Positions 1 to 9,383 of a DNA stretch of 64,000 nucleotides are shown piece by piece. Under the pieces are notes generated by a model, which saw only the letters and a list, made by a program, of their open reading frames with translations, did not search any database and was not told the DNA's origin. The translations under genes were made by a program, and so were the position numbers. Each line of letters begins with the position of its first letter. The stretch's first letter is position 1. This stretch comes from Lichenicoccus sp964242335 (GTDB lineage Bacteria > Pseudomonadota > Alphaproteobacteria > Acetobacterales > Acetobacteraceae), in contig CAXTAY010000015.1 of NCBI GenBank assembly GCA_964242335.1, positions 24,089-88,088 of the forward strand, given 5' to 3'.

Positions 1-7
1 GTAGGCC

Positions 8-574
8 TTGGCCGCAGACTTGACCACGCTGAAGGAAGACCTGACCCGGCGCATGGACGGCGCACTGGAGACGCTGCGCCGCGACTTCACCGGCCTGCGC
101 TCCGGCCGCGCCAGCCCCGCCCTGCTCGAGCCGGTGCGCGTCGAGGCCTATGGCGGCGAGGTGCCGATCACCCAGGTCGGCACCATCGCGGTGCCGGAGA
201 GCCGGATGATCACGGTGCAGGTCTGGGACCGCTCGCTGACCGGGGCGGTGGAGCGCGCGATCCGCGACTCCGGGCTCGGGCTGAACCCGTCCGCGGACGG
301 GCAGGTGGTGCGGGTGCCGATCCCGCAGCTCACCGCCGAGCGCCGGGTCGAGCTGGCCCGCGCCGCCGGCCGCTACGCCGAGAACGCGAAGATCTCGGTG
401 CGCGGCGTGCGCCGCGACGGCATGGACCAGATCAAGGGGTTCGAGAAGAAGGGCGAGATCAGCGAGGACGACGTCGTCGGCTGGTCCGCCGAGGTGCAGA
501 AGCTAACGGACTCCTACGTCAAGCGTATTGATGATAACTTTGCGGACAAGGAACGAGAAATCAAACAGGTCTGA
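8..574 (+). CDS. frr: Ribosome recycling factor
   Basis: RRF acts with EF-G to split the post-termination ribosome so the subunits can be reused. The 188-residue product has the family's usual length and a typical start (MAADLTTLKEDLTRRM). It also carries the conserved LRSGRASPALLEPV segment near residues 31-44 and a C-terminal helical part with the DQIKGFEKKGEISEDD stretch. The start is a TTG at position 8. The TAG at positions 2-4 probably ends the upstream gene, which in this order is normally pyrH, but too little is visible to call it. The gene leads a long co-directional envelope operon; uppS follows 4 bases after its stop. Confidence 0.97.
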   Translation: MAADLTTLKEDLTRRMDGALETLRRDFTGLRSGRASPALLEPVRVEAYGGEVPITQVGTIAVPESRMITVQVWDRSLTGAVERAIRDSGLGLNPSADGQVVRVPIPQLTAERRVELARAAGRYAENAKISVRGVRRDGMDQIKGFEKKGEISEDDVVGWSAEVQKLTDSYVKRIDDNFADKEREIKQV

Positions 575-578
575 GGCC

Positions 579-1394
579 TTGGACAACAGCGAACCCATCG
601 AGGTCGAGCGATTGGACAGCCTGCCCGCCGACCAGGATCCGTCGCGGGACGGCGCCCAGCCCAAACGCTGTCCTCCCGAACTGCGGCCGCAGGGGCTACC
701 GCGTCACGTCGCCGTGATCATGGACGGCAATGGTCGCTGGGCGGCGGCACGGCGGCTGCCGCGCCTCGCCGGCCACCGCGCCGGCGCCCAGGCGGTGCGG
801 CGATGCATCCAGGCGGCGATGCAGAGCGGCGTCGAGTGGCTGACGCTGTACGCGTTCTCGTCGGAGAACTGGCGCCGGCCGGCGGAGGAGGTCACCGACC
901 TCACCGGGCTGTTGCGGCACTACCTGCGTCACGAACTGGCCGAGCTGCACCGCGAGGGTGTGCGGCTGCGCGTGATCGGCGAGCGCGAGCGCTTCGACCA
1001 CGACATGCGCGCCGAGTTCGAGCGCGCCGAGCGGCTCACCGTCGGCAACACCCGGCTCAACCTGATGGTGGCGCTGTCCTATGGCGGCCGCTCCGACATC
1101 CTGCATGCGTCGCTGCGGCTGGCCAGGGCGGTACGGGCCGGGCTGGTTGACCCCGACCTCACCGACGAGGCCGGTTTCGCGCGCTTCCTCAGCACCGACG
1201 GCATTCCGGACCCAGACCTGATGGTGCGCACGAGCGGCGAGTTCCGGCTGTCGAACTTCCTGCTCTGGCAGGCGGCCTACGCCGAGCTGGTGTTCCTGGA
1301 CGTGCTGTGGCCCGACTTCGGACCGACCCACTTCGCCGACGCGCTGGATCGCTACGCCCGTCGCGACCGTCGCTTCGGTGCGCGTCCTGGCTGA
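579..1394 (+). CDS. uppS: Isoprenyl (undecaprenyl) diphosphate synthase
   Basis: Cis-prenyltransferase that elongates farnesyl-PP to undecaprenyl-PP, the carrier lipid for peptidoglycan and other cell-wall polymers; it is cytosolic and membrane associated. The substrate motif MDGNGRWA with its catalytic Asp lies near residue 49. HRAGAQAVRRC follows, and the C-terminal signature RTSGEFRLSNFLLWQ is intact. The frame stays open back to 528 inside frr, but the TTG at 579, four bases after the frr stop, is the sensible start and gives 271 residues with a family-unlike N-terminal tail of about 40 residues. Its 3' end overlaps cdsA by 17 bases, suggesting translational coupling. Confidence 0.95.
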   Translation: MDNSEPIEVERLDSLPADQDPSRDGAQPKRCPPELRPQGLPRHVAVIMDGNGRWAAARRLPRLAGHRAGAQAVRRCIQAAMQSGVEWLTLYAFSSENWRRPAEEVTDLTGLLRHYLRHELAELHREGVRLRVIGERERFDHDMRAEFERAERLTVGNTRLNLMVALSYGGRSDILHASLRLARAVRAGLVDPDLTDEAGFARFLSTDGIPDPDLMVRTSGEFRLSNFLLWQAAYAELVFLDVLWPDFGPTHFADALDRYARRDRRFGARPG

Positions 1395-2370
1395 GGCTGG
1401 CATCTCCCGCGACCTCCGCCCCGTCGACCTCTCCGCGCCAGCCTGGCGCGACCTGCGTGTCCGGCTGATCTCTGCGGGGTTGCTGGCGCCGCTCGGCCTC
1501 GGCGGCCTGCTCAACGGCGGCTGGGTGTTCACCGGCCTGGTGCTGCTGGCGATGCTCGGGATCGGGCTGGAGGCGGCGACGCTGGCACGGGCGCCGTCGG
1601 TCTCCGCGCCCCGCCTGATGCTGCTGGTCTGGCCTGGTCTGTCGCTGCTGGTCGCCGTCGGCATCGACTGGGTGACCGGCCTGCGGGTGCTGCTCGGCGG
1701 CTTCCTGCTCGGCCCGGCGCGCGGCGCCGCGGTGGTGCTGATCGGCCTCGGCGGCTTCGCCCTGGTCTGGCTGCGCGGCATGACCGGGGCGGGACCGGCG
1801 TCGCTGCTGTTCGTGGTGCTGGCGGTGTGGGCCAGCGACAGCCTCGCCTATCTGGTCGGCCGCGCCGTCGGCGGCCCCAGGCTGGCGCCGCGGGTCTCGC
1901 CGGGCAAGACCTGGTCGGGTGCGGTCGGCGGGCTGCTCGGCGCTATGCTCGCCGGTGCCGCGGTGGCGACGCTGGTGCCGGCGGGCGAGGTCCAGGTCTG
2001 GGGGCTGTGGTGGGGCGCGAGGCTGCTGCGCGGCCTGCTGTTCGGCGCCCTGCTCGGCATCGCCGCGCAGGGCGGCGACCTCGCCGAGAGCGTGCTGAAG
2101 CGCCGATGCGGGGTGAAGGATTCCGGCCGGCTGATCCCCGGCCATGGCGGCCTGCTCGACCGGCTCGACGGCCTGATGGCCGCGGCACCCCTGGCGGTGC
2201 TGTTCTCGCTCGGCTGCGCCCCGGGGCAGCCGTTCTGGCAGCTCGACCCGCTGCATCCGCGTCCGCTCGATCTCGCCGCCCGGCACATTCCGCCCGGCTG
2301 GCTCGAACGGCTGGTGGCTCCCACTCCGGTGATCCCCGGCACCGCCCCGGCAAGGGACAGGCAACCATGA
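1378..2370 (+). CDS. cdsA: Phosphatidate cytidylyltransferase (CDP-diglyceride synthase)
   Basis: Makes CDP-diacylglycerol from CTP and phosphatidic acid at the inner membrane, the branch point for phosphatidylserine/ethanolamine and phosphatidylglycerol. The 330-residue protein has several hydrophobic membrane segments. Near residues 240-265 it carries the full CDS signature: SVLKRRCGVKDSG followed by RLIPGHGGLLDRLD. The GTG start at 1378 lies inside the end of uppS. The stop overlaps the dxr start as ATGA. PssA and Psd, which use its product, are encoded at 38.8-40.3 kb on the other strand. Confidence 0.95.
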   Translation: MRVLAEAGISRDLRPVDLSAPAWRDLRVRLISAGLLAPLGLGGLLNGGWVFTGLVLLAMLGIGLEAATLARAPSVSAPRLMLLVWPGLSLLVAVGIDWVTGLRVLLGGFLLGPARGAAVVLIGLGGFALVWLRGMTGAGPASLLFVVLAVWASDSLAYLVGRAVGGPRLAPRVSPGKTWSGAVGGLLGAMLAGAAVATLVPAGEVQVWGLWWGARLLRGLLFGALLGIAAQGGDLAESVLKRRCGVKDSGRLIPGHGGLLDRLDGLMAAAPLAVLFSLGCAPGQPFWQLDPLHPRPLDLAARHIPPGWLERLVAPTPVIPGTAPARDRQP

Positions 2371-3539
2371 AGACCGTCTGCGTTCTCGGCAGCACCGGAA
2401 GTGTCGGCTGCAGCACCATCGATCTGTTGGGGCAGGCACCGGAGCGGTTCCGGGTCGAGGTCCTGGTCGGCGGCCGCAATGCCGTGCTGCTGGCGCAGCA
2501 GGCGCTGACGCTGCGCCCGTCGCGGGTGGCGATCGCCGACCCGCAGGCAGTCGACGAGCTGCGCGCGCGCCTCGCCGGCAGCGGCATCGCGGTGTCGTGC
2601 GGGCGCGACGCGGTGTGCGAGGCCGCGGCACACCCGGTCGACTGGACCATGTCGGCGATCACCGGCGCCGCCGGCCTCGCCCCCACGCTCGCGGCGATAC
2701 GCGGCGGTGGTGCCGTGGCGCTGGCCAACAAGGAGGCGCTGGTCTGCGCCGGCGACGTCATGCTGCGCGCCGTGCGCGACGCCGGCGCCACCCTGCTGCC
2801 GGTGGACTCCGAGCACAACGCCATCTTCCAGGCGATGGCCGACCGCCAGTCGTCGGAGGTCGAGCGCGTCACCCTGACCGCGTCGGGCGGCCCGTTCCGC
2901 AACGCCAGCATCGAGGAGATGGAGCAGGCCCGGCCGGAGGCGGCGCTGCGCCATCCGGTGTGGTCGATGGGGGCGAAGATCAGCATCGACTCCGCCAGCA
3001 TGTTCAACAAGGGGCTGGAGGTGATCGAGGCCGCACGCCTGTTCGACCTGCCCGAGCAGCGGATCGAGGTGCTGGTGCATCCACAATCGGTGGTGCACGG
3101 GATGGTGCACTACAGCGACGGCAGCGTGCTGGCGCAGCTCGGCGCCCCGGACATGCGGATCCCGATCGCCCACACCCTCGCCTGGCCGCAGCGCATGCCG
3201 ACGCGCTCGCCGCGACTGGATCTGGCGAGGCTGGCACGGCTCGAGTTCGAGGCGCCCGATCCGGAGCGTTTCCCGGCGCTGCGGCTGGCGCGTGCAGCGC
3301 TGCGTGCCGGAGGGGCCGCGCCGGCGATCCTGTCGGCGGCCAACGAGATCGCGGTGGAGGCGTTCCTGCTGCTGCGCATCGGCTTCCTGGACATCGCCCG
3401 GCTGGTGGAGCGCACGCTGCAGGAAATCGGCGACCAGGCGGCGGACTCGCTGGAATCCGTCCTATATTGGGATGAGGAGGCGCGCCGCGTGGCGGCACTG
3501 CACGCGGCCCGCCTGGCTGCCGGCTCCCGGGCCGCCTGA
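2367..3539 (+). CDS. dxr: 1-deoxy-D-xylulose 5-phosphate reductoisomerase
   Basis: Converts DXP to 2-C-methyl-erythritol 4-phosphate with NADPH, the first committed step of the MEP isoprenoid pathway, which also feeds the neighbouring uppS product. The 390-residue protein starts with the nucleotide-binding motif VLGSTGSVG. It contains the substrate and metal region DSEHNAIFQAM near residues 149-159, TASGGPF and the KISIDSASMFNKGLE block. The reading frame is open upstream into cdsA. The ATG at 2367 overlaps the cdsA stop and fits the family N-terminus exactly. The stop codon lies inside a short duplicated sequence (see the repeat at 3531-3569). Confidence 0.96.
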   Translation: MKTVCVLGSTGSVGCSTIDLLGQAPERFRVEVLVGGRNAVLLAQQALTLRPSRVAIADPQAVDELRARLAGSGIAVSCGRDAVCEAAAHPVDWTMSAITGAAGLAPTLAAIRGGGAVALANKEALVCAGDVMLRAVRDAGATLLPVDSEHNAIFQAMADRQSSEVERVTLTASGGPFRNASIEEMEQARPEAALRHPVWSMGAKISIDSASMFNKGLEVIEAARLFDLPEQRIEVLVHPQSVVHGMVHYSDGSVLAQLGAPDMRIPIAHTLAWPQRMPTRSPRLDLARLARLEFEAPDPERFPALRLARAALRAGGAAPAILSAANEIAVEAFLLLRIGFLDIARLVERTLQEIGDQAADSLESVLYWDEEARRVAALHAARLAAGSRAA

Positions 3540-3569
3540 CCAGCCACCCGACTAGCCGCCTGACCAGCC
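3531..3569. repeat. Imperfect tandem duplication spanning the dxr stop
   Basis: GCCGCCTGACCAGCC occurs at 3531-3545 and again at 3555-3569, a 24-base period. The first copy contains the dxr stop codon, so the last codons and stop of dxr are duplicated downstream. It looks like replication slippage; no function is apparent. Confidence 0.75.
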
Positions 3570-3611
3570 CTCTGACGAGACTGACGCCGCGCCGCCAAGG
3601 ACACTGAACCC

Positions 3612-4730
3612 ATGCTGGCCCATCTGCTTCGCACCCCTCTCGCCTTCGCCCTGGTGCTGGGGGTGCTGGTGTTCATCCACGAGCTCGGACACTACCTAGC
3701 GGCGCGCTGGCGCGGGGTGCACGTGGAGATCTTCTCGATCGGCTTCGGGCCGCCGCTGCTGCGCTGGCACGACCGGGTCGGCACCGAGTGGCGGCTGTGC
3801 GCGCTGCCGCTCGGCGGCTACGTCAAGCCGCACGGCTTCGAGGGGCCGGAGGAGGCGACCGCGGAGACGCGTGCCGCCTGGCAGCCCGGCCGCACCTTCC
3901 ACGACAAGCCGGTGGGCTCGCGCGCGATCGTCATCGTCGCCGGGCCGGTGTTCAACTTCCTGCTCGCCATCGTACTGTTCTGGGGCCTGTTCGCGGTCGC
4001 CGGGCGCCCGAGCGTCGCACCGGTCGCCAGCATGCCGCCGGTGGTGGGCGAACTGGTGGCGCACGGTGCGGCGGCCGCCGCCGGGCTGCGGCCCGCCGAC
4101 CGCATCGAGCAGGTCGACGGCGCGCCGACGGCGTCGATCGCCGACGTGCAGAAGCTCATCGGTGCGGCACCCGGGCGGCCGGTGACGATCCGGCTGCTGC
4201 GCGACGGCCACCCGTTGAGCCTGCCGGTGACCGTCGGCCGCGCCGGCGGCGGCGCGCATCAGGGCGTGATCGGCGTGCTGTTCATGGCGCCGCCGGCGAC
4301 GCCGCTCTCGCCGGGGCGGGCGCTGATCGCCGCCGCCCAGGAAACCTGGCAGGTGACGGTGCAGACGCTGGGCGGCATCTGGCAGATGATCATCGGCCGG
4401 CAGAGTGCGGATCAGCTCGGCGGCCCGCTGCGCATCGCCCAGCTCTCCGGCCAGGTGGCGCAGCTCGGGGTGGCCAGCATGGTCGGCTTCATCGCGCTGC
4501 TCTCGATCAATCTCGGCCTGATCAACCTGTTCCCGATCCCGATCCTGGATGGCGGCCGGCTGCTGTTCTACGCGGTGGAGGCGGTGCGCGGCCGGCCGGT
4601 GCCGCGGCGGCTGCAGGAATACGGCTTCAGGGCCGGATTCGCCCTGATCGCCTGCCTGTTTCTGTTCGTCACCTTCAACGATCTGTCGCATCTCGGCCTG
4701 TTCCAATGGGTCGCCGGCCTGGTCGATTGA
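3612..4730 (+). CDS. rseP: RIP metalloprotease RseP (site-2 protease)
   Basis: Membrane zinc protease that performs the second cut in regulated intramembrane proteolysis, for example of anti-sigma factors, and removes leftover signal peptides. The 372-residue protein shows the HELGH zinc motif at residues 23-27 in the first membrane helix. One PDZ domain covers roughly residues 120-200, and the third metal ligand lies in NLFPIPILDGGRL near residue 310. The membrane helix after that motif is intact. The gene sits between dxr and bamA, as in most proteobacteria. A 137-base gap separates it from bamA and could hold a promoter, though none stands out. Confidence 0.96.
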   Translation: MLAHLLRTPLAFALVLGVLVFIHELGHYLAARWRGVHVEIFSIGFGPPLLRWHDRVGTEWRLCALPLGGYVKPHGFEGPEEATAETRAAWQPGRTFHDKPVGSRAIVIVAGPVFNFLLAIVLFWGLFAVAGRPSVAPVASMPPVVGELVAHGAAAAAGLRPADRIEQVDGAPTASIADVQKLIGAAPGRPVTIRLLRDGHPLSLPVTVGRAGGGAHQGVIGVLFMAPPATPLSPGRALIAAAQETWQVTVQTLGGIWQMIIGRQSADQLGGPLRIAQLSGQVAQLGVASMVGFIALLSINLGLINLFPIPILDGGRLLFYAVEAVRGRPVPRRLQEYGFRAGFALIACLFLFVTFNDLSHLGLFQWVAGLVD

Positions 4731-4867
4731 GCGGCGCCCGGCCGCGGCGCCCGGGCCGGCGCTTGCGCAGTCACGGCCAATTCGGCTAGCTCCGCGCGGG
4801 CAACGTCTCGCGGGTTCCGGTCCGACCGGGCAGGCGGGCCGGTCCGACCTGTGGGGGATGGCTGCTC

Positions 4868-7330
4868 TTGTCCGGTTCACGTTCTGCGCTGCTGTCCTCC
4901 GTCTGCCTCATCCCGTTCCTCATCGACGGTTCGGCCCACGCGCAGCCGGTCGCTCCCGCGCCCCAGCCTGTACCCCAGCCTGCGCCCCAGCCTGCCGCCC
5001 CCGCTCCGAGCCGGCACCGTGGCTCGGCCGGCCATCACCCGCGCGCGGTCAGCCCGGCGGTGGCATCCGGCGGCACCATCGAGAGCATCGAGGTGCAGGG
5101 CAACGCGCGGATCGAGACCAGCACGATCCTGTCGTACCTGCTGGTGCGGCCCGGTGACAGCTTCGAGCAGGACGATCTCGACCGCTCGCTGAAGACGCTG
5201 TACGCGACCGGGCTGTTCCGCGACGTGAGCCTGCAGCGGCGCGGTGCGGCACTGGTGGTGATGGTCGCGGAGAACCCGATCGTCAACCGCATCGCCTTCG
5301 AGGGCAACCACTCCTCCAAGGACGATGACCTGCGCAAGGTGCTGACGCTGCGGCCGCGCGCGGTCTACACGCCGGAGATGGCGCAGCGCGACCGCCAGAA
5401 GATCCTCGACCAGTACGCCGGCAAGGGGCGGTACGCGGTCAGCGTGACGCCGCAGCTGATCCGCCTGTCGCACAACCGGGTCGACGTGGTGTTCCAGATC
5501 AGCGAGGGCGCGCTGACCCTGATCGAGAAGATCAGCTTCGTCGGCAACAAGGCGTTCTCCGAGGCGCGGCTGGCGCAGGTGGTGACCTCCAAGGAGACCG
5601 CCTGGTATCGCTTCTTCTCCTCCTCGGACGAGTACAACCCCGAGCGCATCCAGTACGACCGCGAACTGCTGCGACGCTTCTACCTGCGCAACGGCTATGT
5701 CGATTTCGACGTCTCGGACGCCACCGCCGAGCTGTCTCCGGATCGCAAGTCCTTCTACATCACCTTCACCATCAACGAGGGGCCGCGCTACCGCATCGGC
5801 AAGCTGGAGGTGCGCTCGAGCCTGCGCCACGTCGCCGGCGACAGCCTGCGCCCGCAGATCAACTCGCTCGAGCATCAGTGGTACGACGGCGACGAGGTGC
5901 AGCGCCTGTCGGACGCGATGCAGGACGGCCTGCAGGCGACCGGCTTTCCCTTCGCGCAGGTCAAGCCGGAGATCGCGCGCAACACCGACACCCACACCGT
6001 CGACCTGCTGTTCGACGTCAGCGAGGGGCCGCGCGTCTATGTCGAGCGCATCGACATCACCGGCAACACGATCACCCAGGACCACGTCATCCGGCGCCAG
6101 TTCGACATGGCCGAGGGCGACCCGTTCACGCCGACGCAGCAGCGCCGCACCAAGCAGTCGCTGGAGGATCTCGGCTTCTTCAGCTCCGCCAGCGTCGATA
6201 CCGCGAACGGCTCGGCGCCCGACCGGGTGGTGGTCAACACGGCGCTGGTGGAGAAGCCGACCGGCGAGCTGACGCTCGGCGGCGGCTACTCGACCGACGC
6301 CGGCATCCTCGGCAATGCCGGGCTGCGCCAGAAGAACCTCGTCGGCACCGGCATCGATGCCAGCCTGCAGGGCACGCTCGCGCAGTACGAGAACCAGGTC
6401 GACTTCTCGCTGACCGACCCGTATTTCCTCGGACGCAACCTGGTCGCCGGCATCGACCTGTTCAGCATCCAGACCGACAACCTGAACGTCTCGAACTACT
6501 ACGAGACCCGGGTCGGCGGCACGGCGCGCATCGGCTACGCCTATAACCGCTTCCTGTCGCAGTCCTGGAACTACTCGCTGATCGACCGCGACGTCAGCAA
6601 CATCAACACCGCGGCCAGCCTGTTCATCCAGGACGAGTCCGGCCACTCGCTGCTGTCGCAGGTCGGCACCACGCTGGCCTACGACCGCCGTGACAGCCGG
6701 CTGCAGCCGCACACCGGCTACGTCGTGCGCATCGGCGGCGACCTCGCAGGGCTCGGCGGCAACGAGAAATACGTGCGCGTCAAGCTCGATACCGCGTACT
6801 ACATCCCGCTCGACCGCTTCACCAACAACCACGACTGGACGCTGGCGCTGACCGCCGGCACCGGCTACATCGCCGACTACAGCGGTGGCCGGCAGGACAT
6901 CGTCGACAACTTCTACCTCGGCGGCGACAACCTGCGCGGCTTCCTCGACGGCGGCGTCGGCCCGCACTCGGTGCCGACCGATTCCTATCCGGCGAGCGAC
7001 GCCGTCGGCGGCCGCTTCATCTACACCCAGTCCACCACGCTGAACTTCCCGCTGCCGCTGGGTCCTGATCTCGGCCTGTCCGGACGCTACTTCGTCGATA
7101 CCGGCGGCCTGAGCGGGCAGCGCGTGATCACCACCAATTTCAGCGGCATCGCCAACTCGGCGGGCCAGCATATCGGCGGCAACAATCTCGCCCCCCGGAT
7201 CAGCACCGGCGTCGGCGTATCGTGGAAGAGCCCGTTCGGCCTGATCAACGTCGATATCGGCATCCCGATCATCAAGCAGCATCTCGACCAGACGCAGGTC
7301 TTCCGTTTCGGCTTCGGCTCGAACTTCTGA
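4868..7330 (+). CDS. bamA: Outer membrane protein assembly factor BamA
   Basis: Core Omp85 protein that folds beta-barrel proteins into the outer membrane. The TTG start at 4868 follows a GGGGGA ribosome site and gives a good signal peptide ending in SAHA-QP near residue 25. A Pro/Ala/Gln-rich linker follows, encoded by three 12-base repeats. Five POTRA domains span about residues 70-430; the first opens with SIEVQGNARIETSTILSYLL. The C-terminal barrel has the loop-6 motif LRGF near residue 692 and ends in the expected terminal Phe (FGSNF). The length of 820 residues is normal. Skp follows 7 bases later. Confidence 0.96.
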   Translation: MSGSRSALLSSVCLIPFLIDGSAHAQPVAPAPQPVPQPAPQPAAPAPSRHRGSAGHHPRAVSPAVASGGTIESIEVQGNARIETSTILSYLLVRPGDSFEQDDLDRSLKTLYATGLFRDVSLQRRGAALVVMVAENPIVNRIAFEGNHSSKDDDLRKVLTLRPRAVYTPEMAQRDRQKILDQYAGKGRYAVSVTPQLIRLSHNRVDVVFQISEGALTLIEKISFVGNKAFSEARLAQVVTSKETAWYRFFSSSDEYNPERIQYDRELLRRFYLRNGYVDFDVSDATAELSPDRKSFYITFTINEGPRYRIGKLEVRSSLRHVAGDSLRPQINSLEHQWYDGDEVQRLSDAMQDGLQATGFPFAQVKPEIARNTDTHTVDLLFDVSEGPRVYVERIDITGNTITQDHVIRRQFDMAEGDPFTPTQQRRTKQSLEDLGFFSSASVDTANGSAPDRVVVNTALVEKPTGELTLGGGYSTDAGILGNAGLRQKNLVGTGIDASLQGTLAQYENQVDFSLTDPYFLGRNLVAGIDLFSIQTDNLNVSNYYETRVGGTARIGYAYNRFLSQSWNYSLIDRDVSNINTAASLFIQDESGHSLLSQVGTTLAYDRRDSRLQPHTGYVVRIGGDLAGLGGNEKYVRVKLDTAYYIPLDRFTNNHDWTLALTAGTGYIADYSGGRQDIVDNFYLGGDNLRGFLDGGVGPHSVPTDSYPASDAVGGRFIYTQSTTLNFPLPLGPDLGLSGRYFVDTGGLSGQRVITTNFSGIANSAGQHIGGNNLAPRISTGVGVSWKSPFGLINVDIGIPIIKQHLDQTQVFRFGFGSNF
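4961..4996 (+). repeat. Three 12-base tandem repeats in the BamA linker
   Basis: Units CCCCAGCCTGTA, CCCCAGCCTGCG and CCCCAGCCTGCC lie head to tail just after the signal peptide and encode PQPV/PQPA repeats. The period is a multiple of three, so copy-number change would only lengthen or shorten the Pro-rich linker. Confidence 0.85.
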
Positions 7331-7337
7331 GGTGACG

Positions 7338-8258
7338 ATGTCCCATCCTCCCGCCGCCGCCCTGCTCGCGGCCGTCCTCTCGCTCTCGCTGGCCGGCGCG
7401 GCGCACGCCCAGGGCACCGGCTCCGGCTGGTTCGTGCCCAAGAGCCAGTCCGCCGCACCGGCGCCGGCCGGCGCCGGCCGCCACCGCGCCGCGCCGCCGC
7501 CGGCGATGCTCGATCCCGCCGCCGACCAGGGCGAGGCGGGACAGGATCCGGCGCAGGGCCAGCCGCCGCAGGGCGCGCCGGGACCGCAGACCGCACCGGT
7601 GCTGCCGTTGCCGCCGATCCCGGCGCTGTCGGACCTGCCCAAGGGCACCGCGCCGCCGACGCCGGTGGTGGGCGTGCTCAGCGTGCAGGACGTGATGCGG
7701 CAATCGACGGCGGCGCAGCAGGTCGAGCGGATCCTCGGCGCCCGGCGCGACAAGCTCAACCAGGAGGCGCAGAAGGAGCAGCAGAGCTGGCGCGACCTGC
7801 AGCAGCAGATCCTGAACTCCAAGGCGAGCCCCGACCAGCTGCAGTCGCGCAAGCTGGCGCTGCAGCAGCGTGTGGTGCAGGCGCAGCGCGACTTCCGCAA
7901 CCGCAACCGCATCCTGCAGGAGGCCGCACAGGTCTCGCTCGGCCAGGTCGAGCGCGAACTGGTGCAGGTGATCCGTCAGGTCGCCTCCGCGCGCGGCATG
8001 AACCTGGTGCTGCATCGCGAGCAGGTTGCGTTGAACATCAACGACTTCGACATCACCGTGCAGGTGGCGAACCAGCTCAACTCGACGCTGAACTCGGTGT
8101 TCATCCCCGGCGAAGGCGTCGACCCGGAGGAGCTGGCGAAGTCCGGCGCCTTCCCGACCACCGCCAATTCGGGGCCGCAAGGTGCGGTGCCGGGGGCGAC
8201 GCTGGTCAGCGCGCCGGGTGCCCCGCACGCGCCGGCCGCGGCGCCCGCGAAGAAGTAG
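7338..8258 (+). CDS. skp: Periplasmic OmpH/Skp-family chaperone
   Basis: Skp-like chaperone that escorts unfolded outer-membrane proteins through the periplasm to BamA. The ATG at 7338 (AGGTG three bases upstream) yields a signal peptide with cleavage near AAHA-QG. A long Pro/Ala-rich segment covers about residues 25-105. The Skp core follows, with VLSVQDVMRQSTAAQQVERI and a strongly helical Gln/Arg-rich coiled-coil tentacle to about residue 220. At 306 residues it is nearly twice the E. coli protein because of the N-terminal linker and a C-terminal Ala/Pro tail. A GTG six bases upstream is an alternative start. Position directly after bamA supports the call. Confidence 0.88.
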   Translation: MSHPPAAALLAAVLSLSLAGAAHAQGTGSGWFVPKSQSAAPAPAGAGRHRAAPPPAMLDPAADQGEAGQDPAQGQPPQGAPGPQTAPVLPLPPIPALSDLPKGTAPPTPVVGVLSVQDVMRQSTAAQQVERILGARRDKLNQEAQKEQQSWRDLQQQILNSKASPDQLQSRKLALQQRVVQAQRDFRNRNRILQEAAQVSLGQVERELVQVIRQVASARGMNLVLHREQVALNINDFDITVQVANQLNSTLNSVFIPGEGVDPEELAKSGAFPTTANSGPQGAVPGATLVSAPGAPHAPAAAPAKK

Positions 8259-8269
8259 GCAGGCCCCCC

Positions 8270-9340
8270 GTGCGCGCCACCGGCGATCCGCGCTTCTTCG
8301 CACGCAGCGGACCGCACTCGGCGGCGCGACTGGCGGAGCTGGTCGGCGCACGACTGGTGCCACCCAGGGACGGGCGGCAGGCCGCGGCACTGCACGGGGT
8401 AGCGCCGCTGCAGTCGGCGGAAGCGGGCGAGGTCAGCTTCCTCGACAATCGCCGCTATGCCGGCCTGCTGGCGCGGACCGGCGCCGGCGCGGTGATCGTC
8501 GCACCGGCCTTCGCCGACGTGGTCCCGGCCGGCACCTGCGCGCTGGTGACGGCGCAGCCCTACGTCGCCTGGGCGCGCATCGCGGCACTGTTCCACCCGC
8601 CGGCGGCGGTGCTTCCCGGCATCCACCGCACCGCCCTGGTGGAGCCGGACGCGGTGGTCGATCGCACTGCCGAGATCGGTCCGTTCGCGGTGATCGGGGC
8701 GCAGGCGCGGATCGGCGCCGGCAGCCTGATCGGGGCGCACGCGGTGGTGGGGGCGGCGGTGACGATCGGCGCGGACTGCCGGATCGGTGCGCATGTCAGT
8801 CTCAGCCACGCCCTGCTGGGCGACCGGGTGACGCTGTTCCCGGGGGCCAGGATCGGCCAGGACGGGTTCGGCTTCGCGGTGTCGGAGCAGGGCTTCGTGA
8901 CGGTCCCGCAGCTCGGCCGGGTGGTGATCGAGGACGATGTCGAGGTCGGCGCGAACGCGACGATCGATCGCGGCTCGGTGCAGGACACGGTGATCGGCGC
9001 CGGCTCTCGCCTCGACAACCTGGTGCAGATCGGGCACAATGTGAGACTCGGACGGTGTTGCATCGTGGTGTCCCAGGCGGGAATATCCGGCTCGACGGAG
9101 CTGGAGGATTTCGTGACGATCGCGGCCCAGGCCGGGCTGATCGGCCATATCCGGATCGGCCGCAAGGCGAGGGTGGGCGCACAGGCCGGCGTGATGTCGG
9201 ATGTTCCGGCCGACGCCGACGTGATCGGCAGCCCGGCGATGCCGTTCCGCGAGTTCTTCCGCAACGTGGCGACACTCCGACGCCTTTCGCGCCGGCCAGC
9301 CGGGCAGTCGGGGGAACGCGCGGGGGGCTCGGATGGTTAG
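8270..9340 (+). CDS. lpxD: UDP-3-O-(3-hydroxyacyl)glucosamine N-acyltransferase
   Basis: Third step of lipid A synthesis: adds the N-linked hydroxyacyl chain to UDP-3-O-acyl-glucosamine. The 356-residue protein has the LpxD N-terminal uridine-binding domain (about residues 1-110, with EAGEVSFLDNRRYAGLL). A long left-handed beta-helix of hexapeptide repeats follows (about 120-320) and contains the catalytic His motif QIGHNV. The start is a GTG 11 bases after skp. The gene leads the lpxD-fabZ-lpxA-lpxI group, all on the same strand. Confidence 0.95.
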   Translation: MRATGDPRFFARSGPHSAARLAELVGARLVPPRDGRQAAALHGVAPLQSAEAGEVSFLDNRRYAGLLARTGAGAVIVAPAFADVVPAGTCALVTAQPYVAWARIAALFHPPAAVLPGIHRTALVEPDAVVDRTAEIGPFAVIGAQARIGAGSLIGAHAVVGAAVTIGADCRIGAHVSLSHALLGDRVTLFPGARIGQDGFGFAVSEQGFVTVPQLGRVVIEDDVEVGANATIDRGSVQDTVIGAGSRLDNLVQIGHNVRLGRCCIVVSQAGISGSTELEDFVTIAAQAGLIGHIRIGRKARVGAQAGVMSDVPADADVIGSPAMPFREFFRNVATLRRLSRRPAGQSGERAGGSDG

Positions 9341-9383
9341 CGCCCGGTGAGGGCGTGGCTGCAGGGAATTGGGTTGAGCGTCG

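Noticed and set aside
1..4. End of an upstream gene (TAG at 2-4), probably pyrH
   Set aside because: One codon is not enough to identify a gene; only the usual gene order suggests it.
4877..7912. A 1011-codon open frame antisense to bamA and skp
   Set aside because: Same GC effect; low-complexity Val/Ala/Arg/Asp-rich product with no motifs, opposite strongly supported genes.
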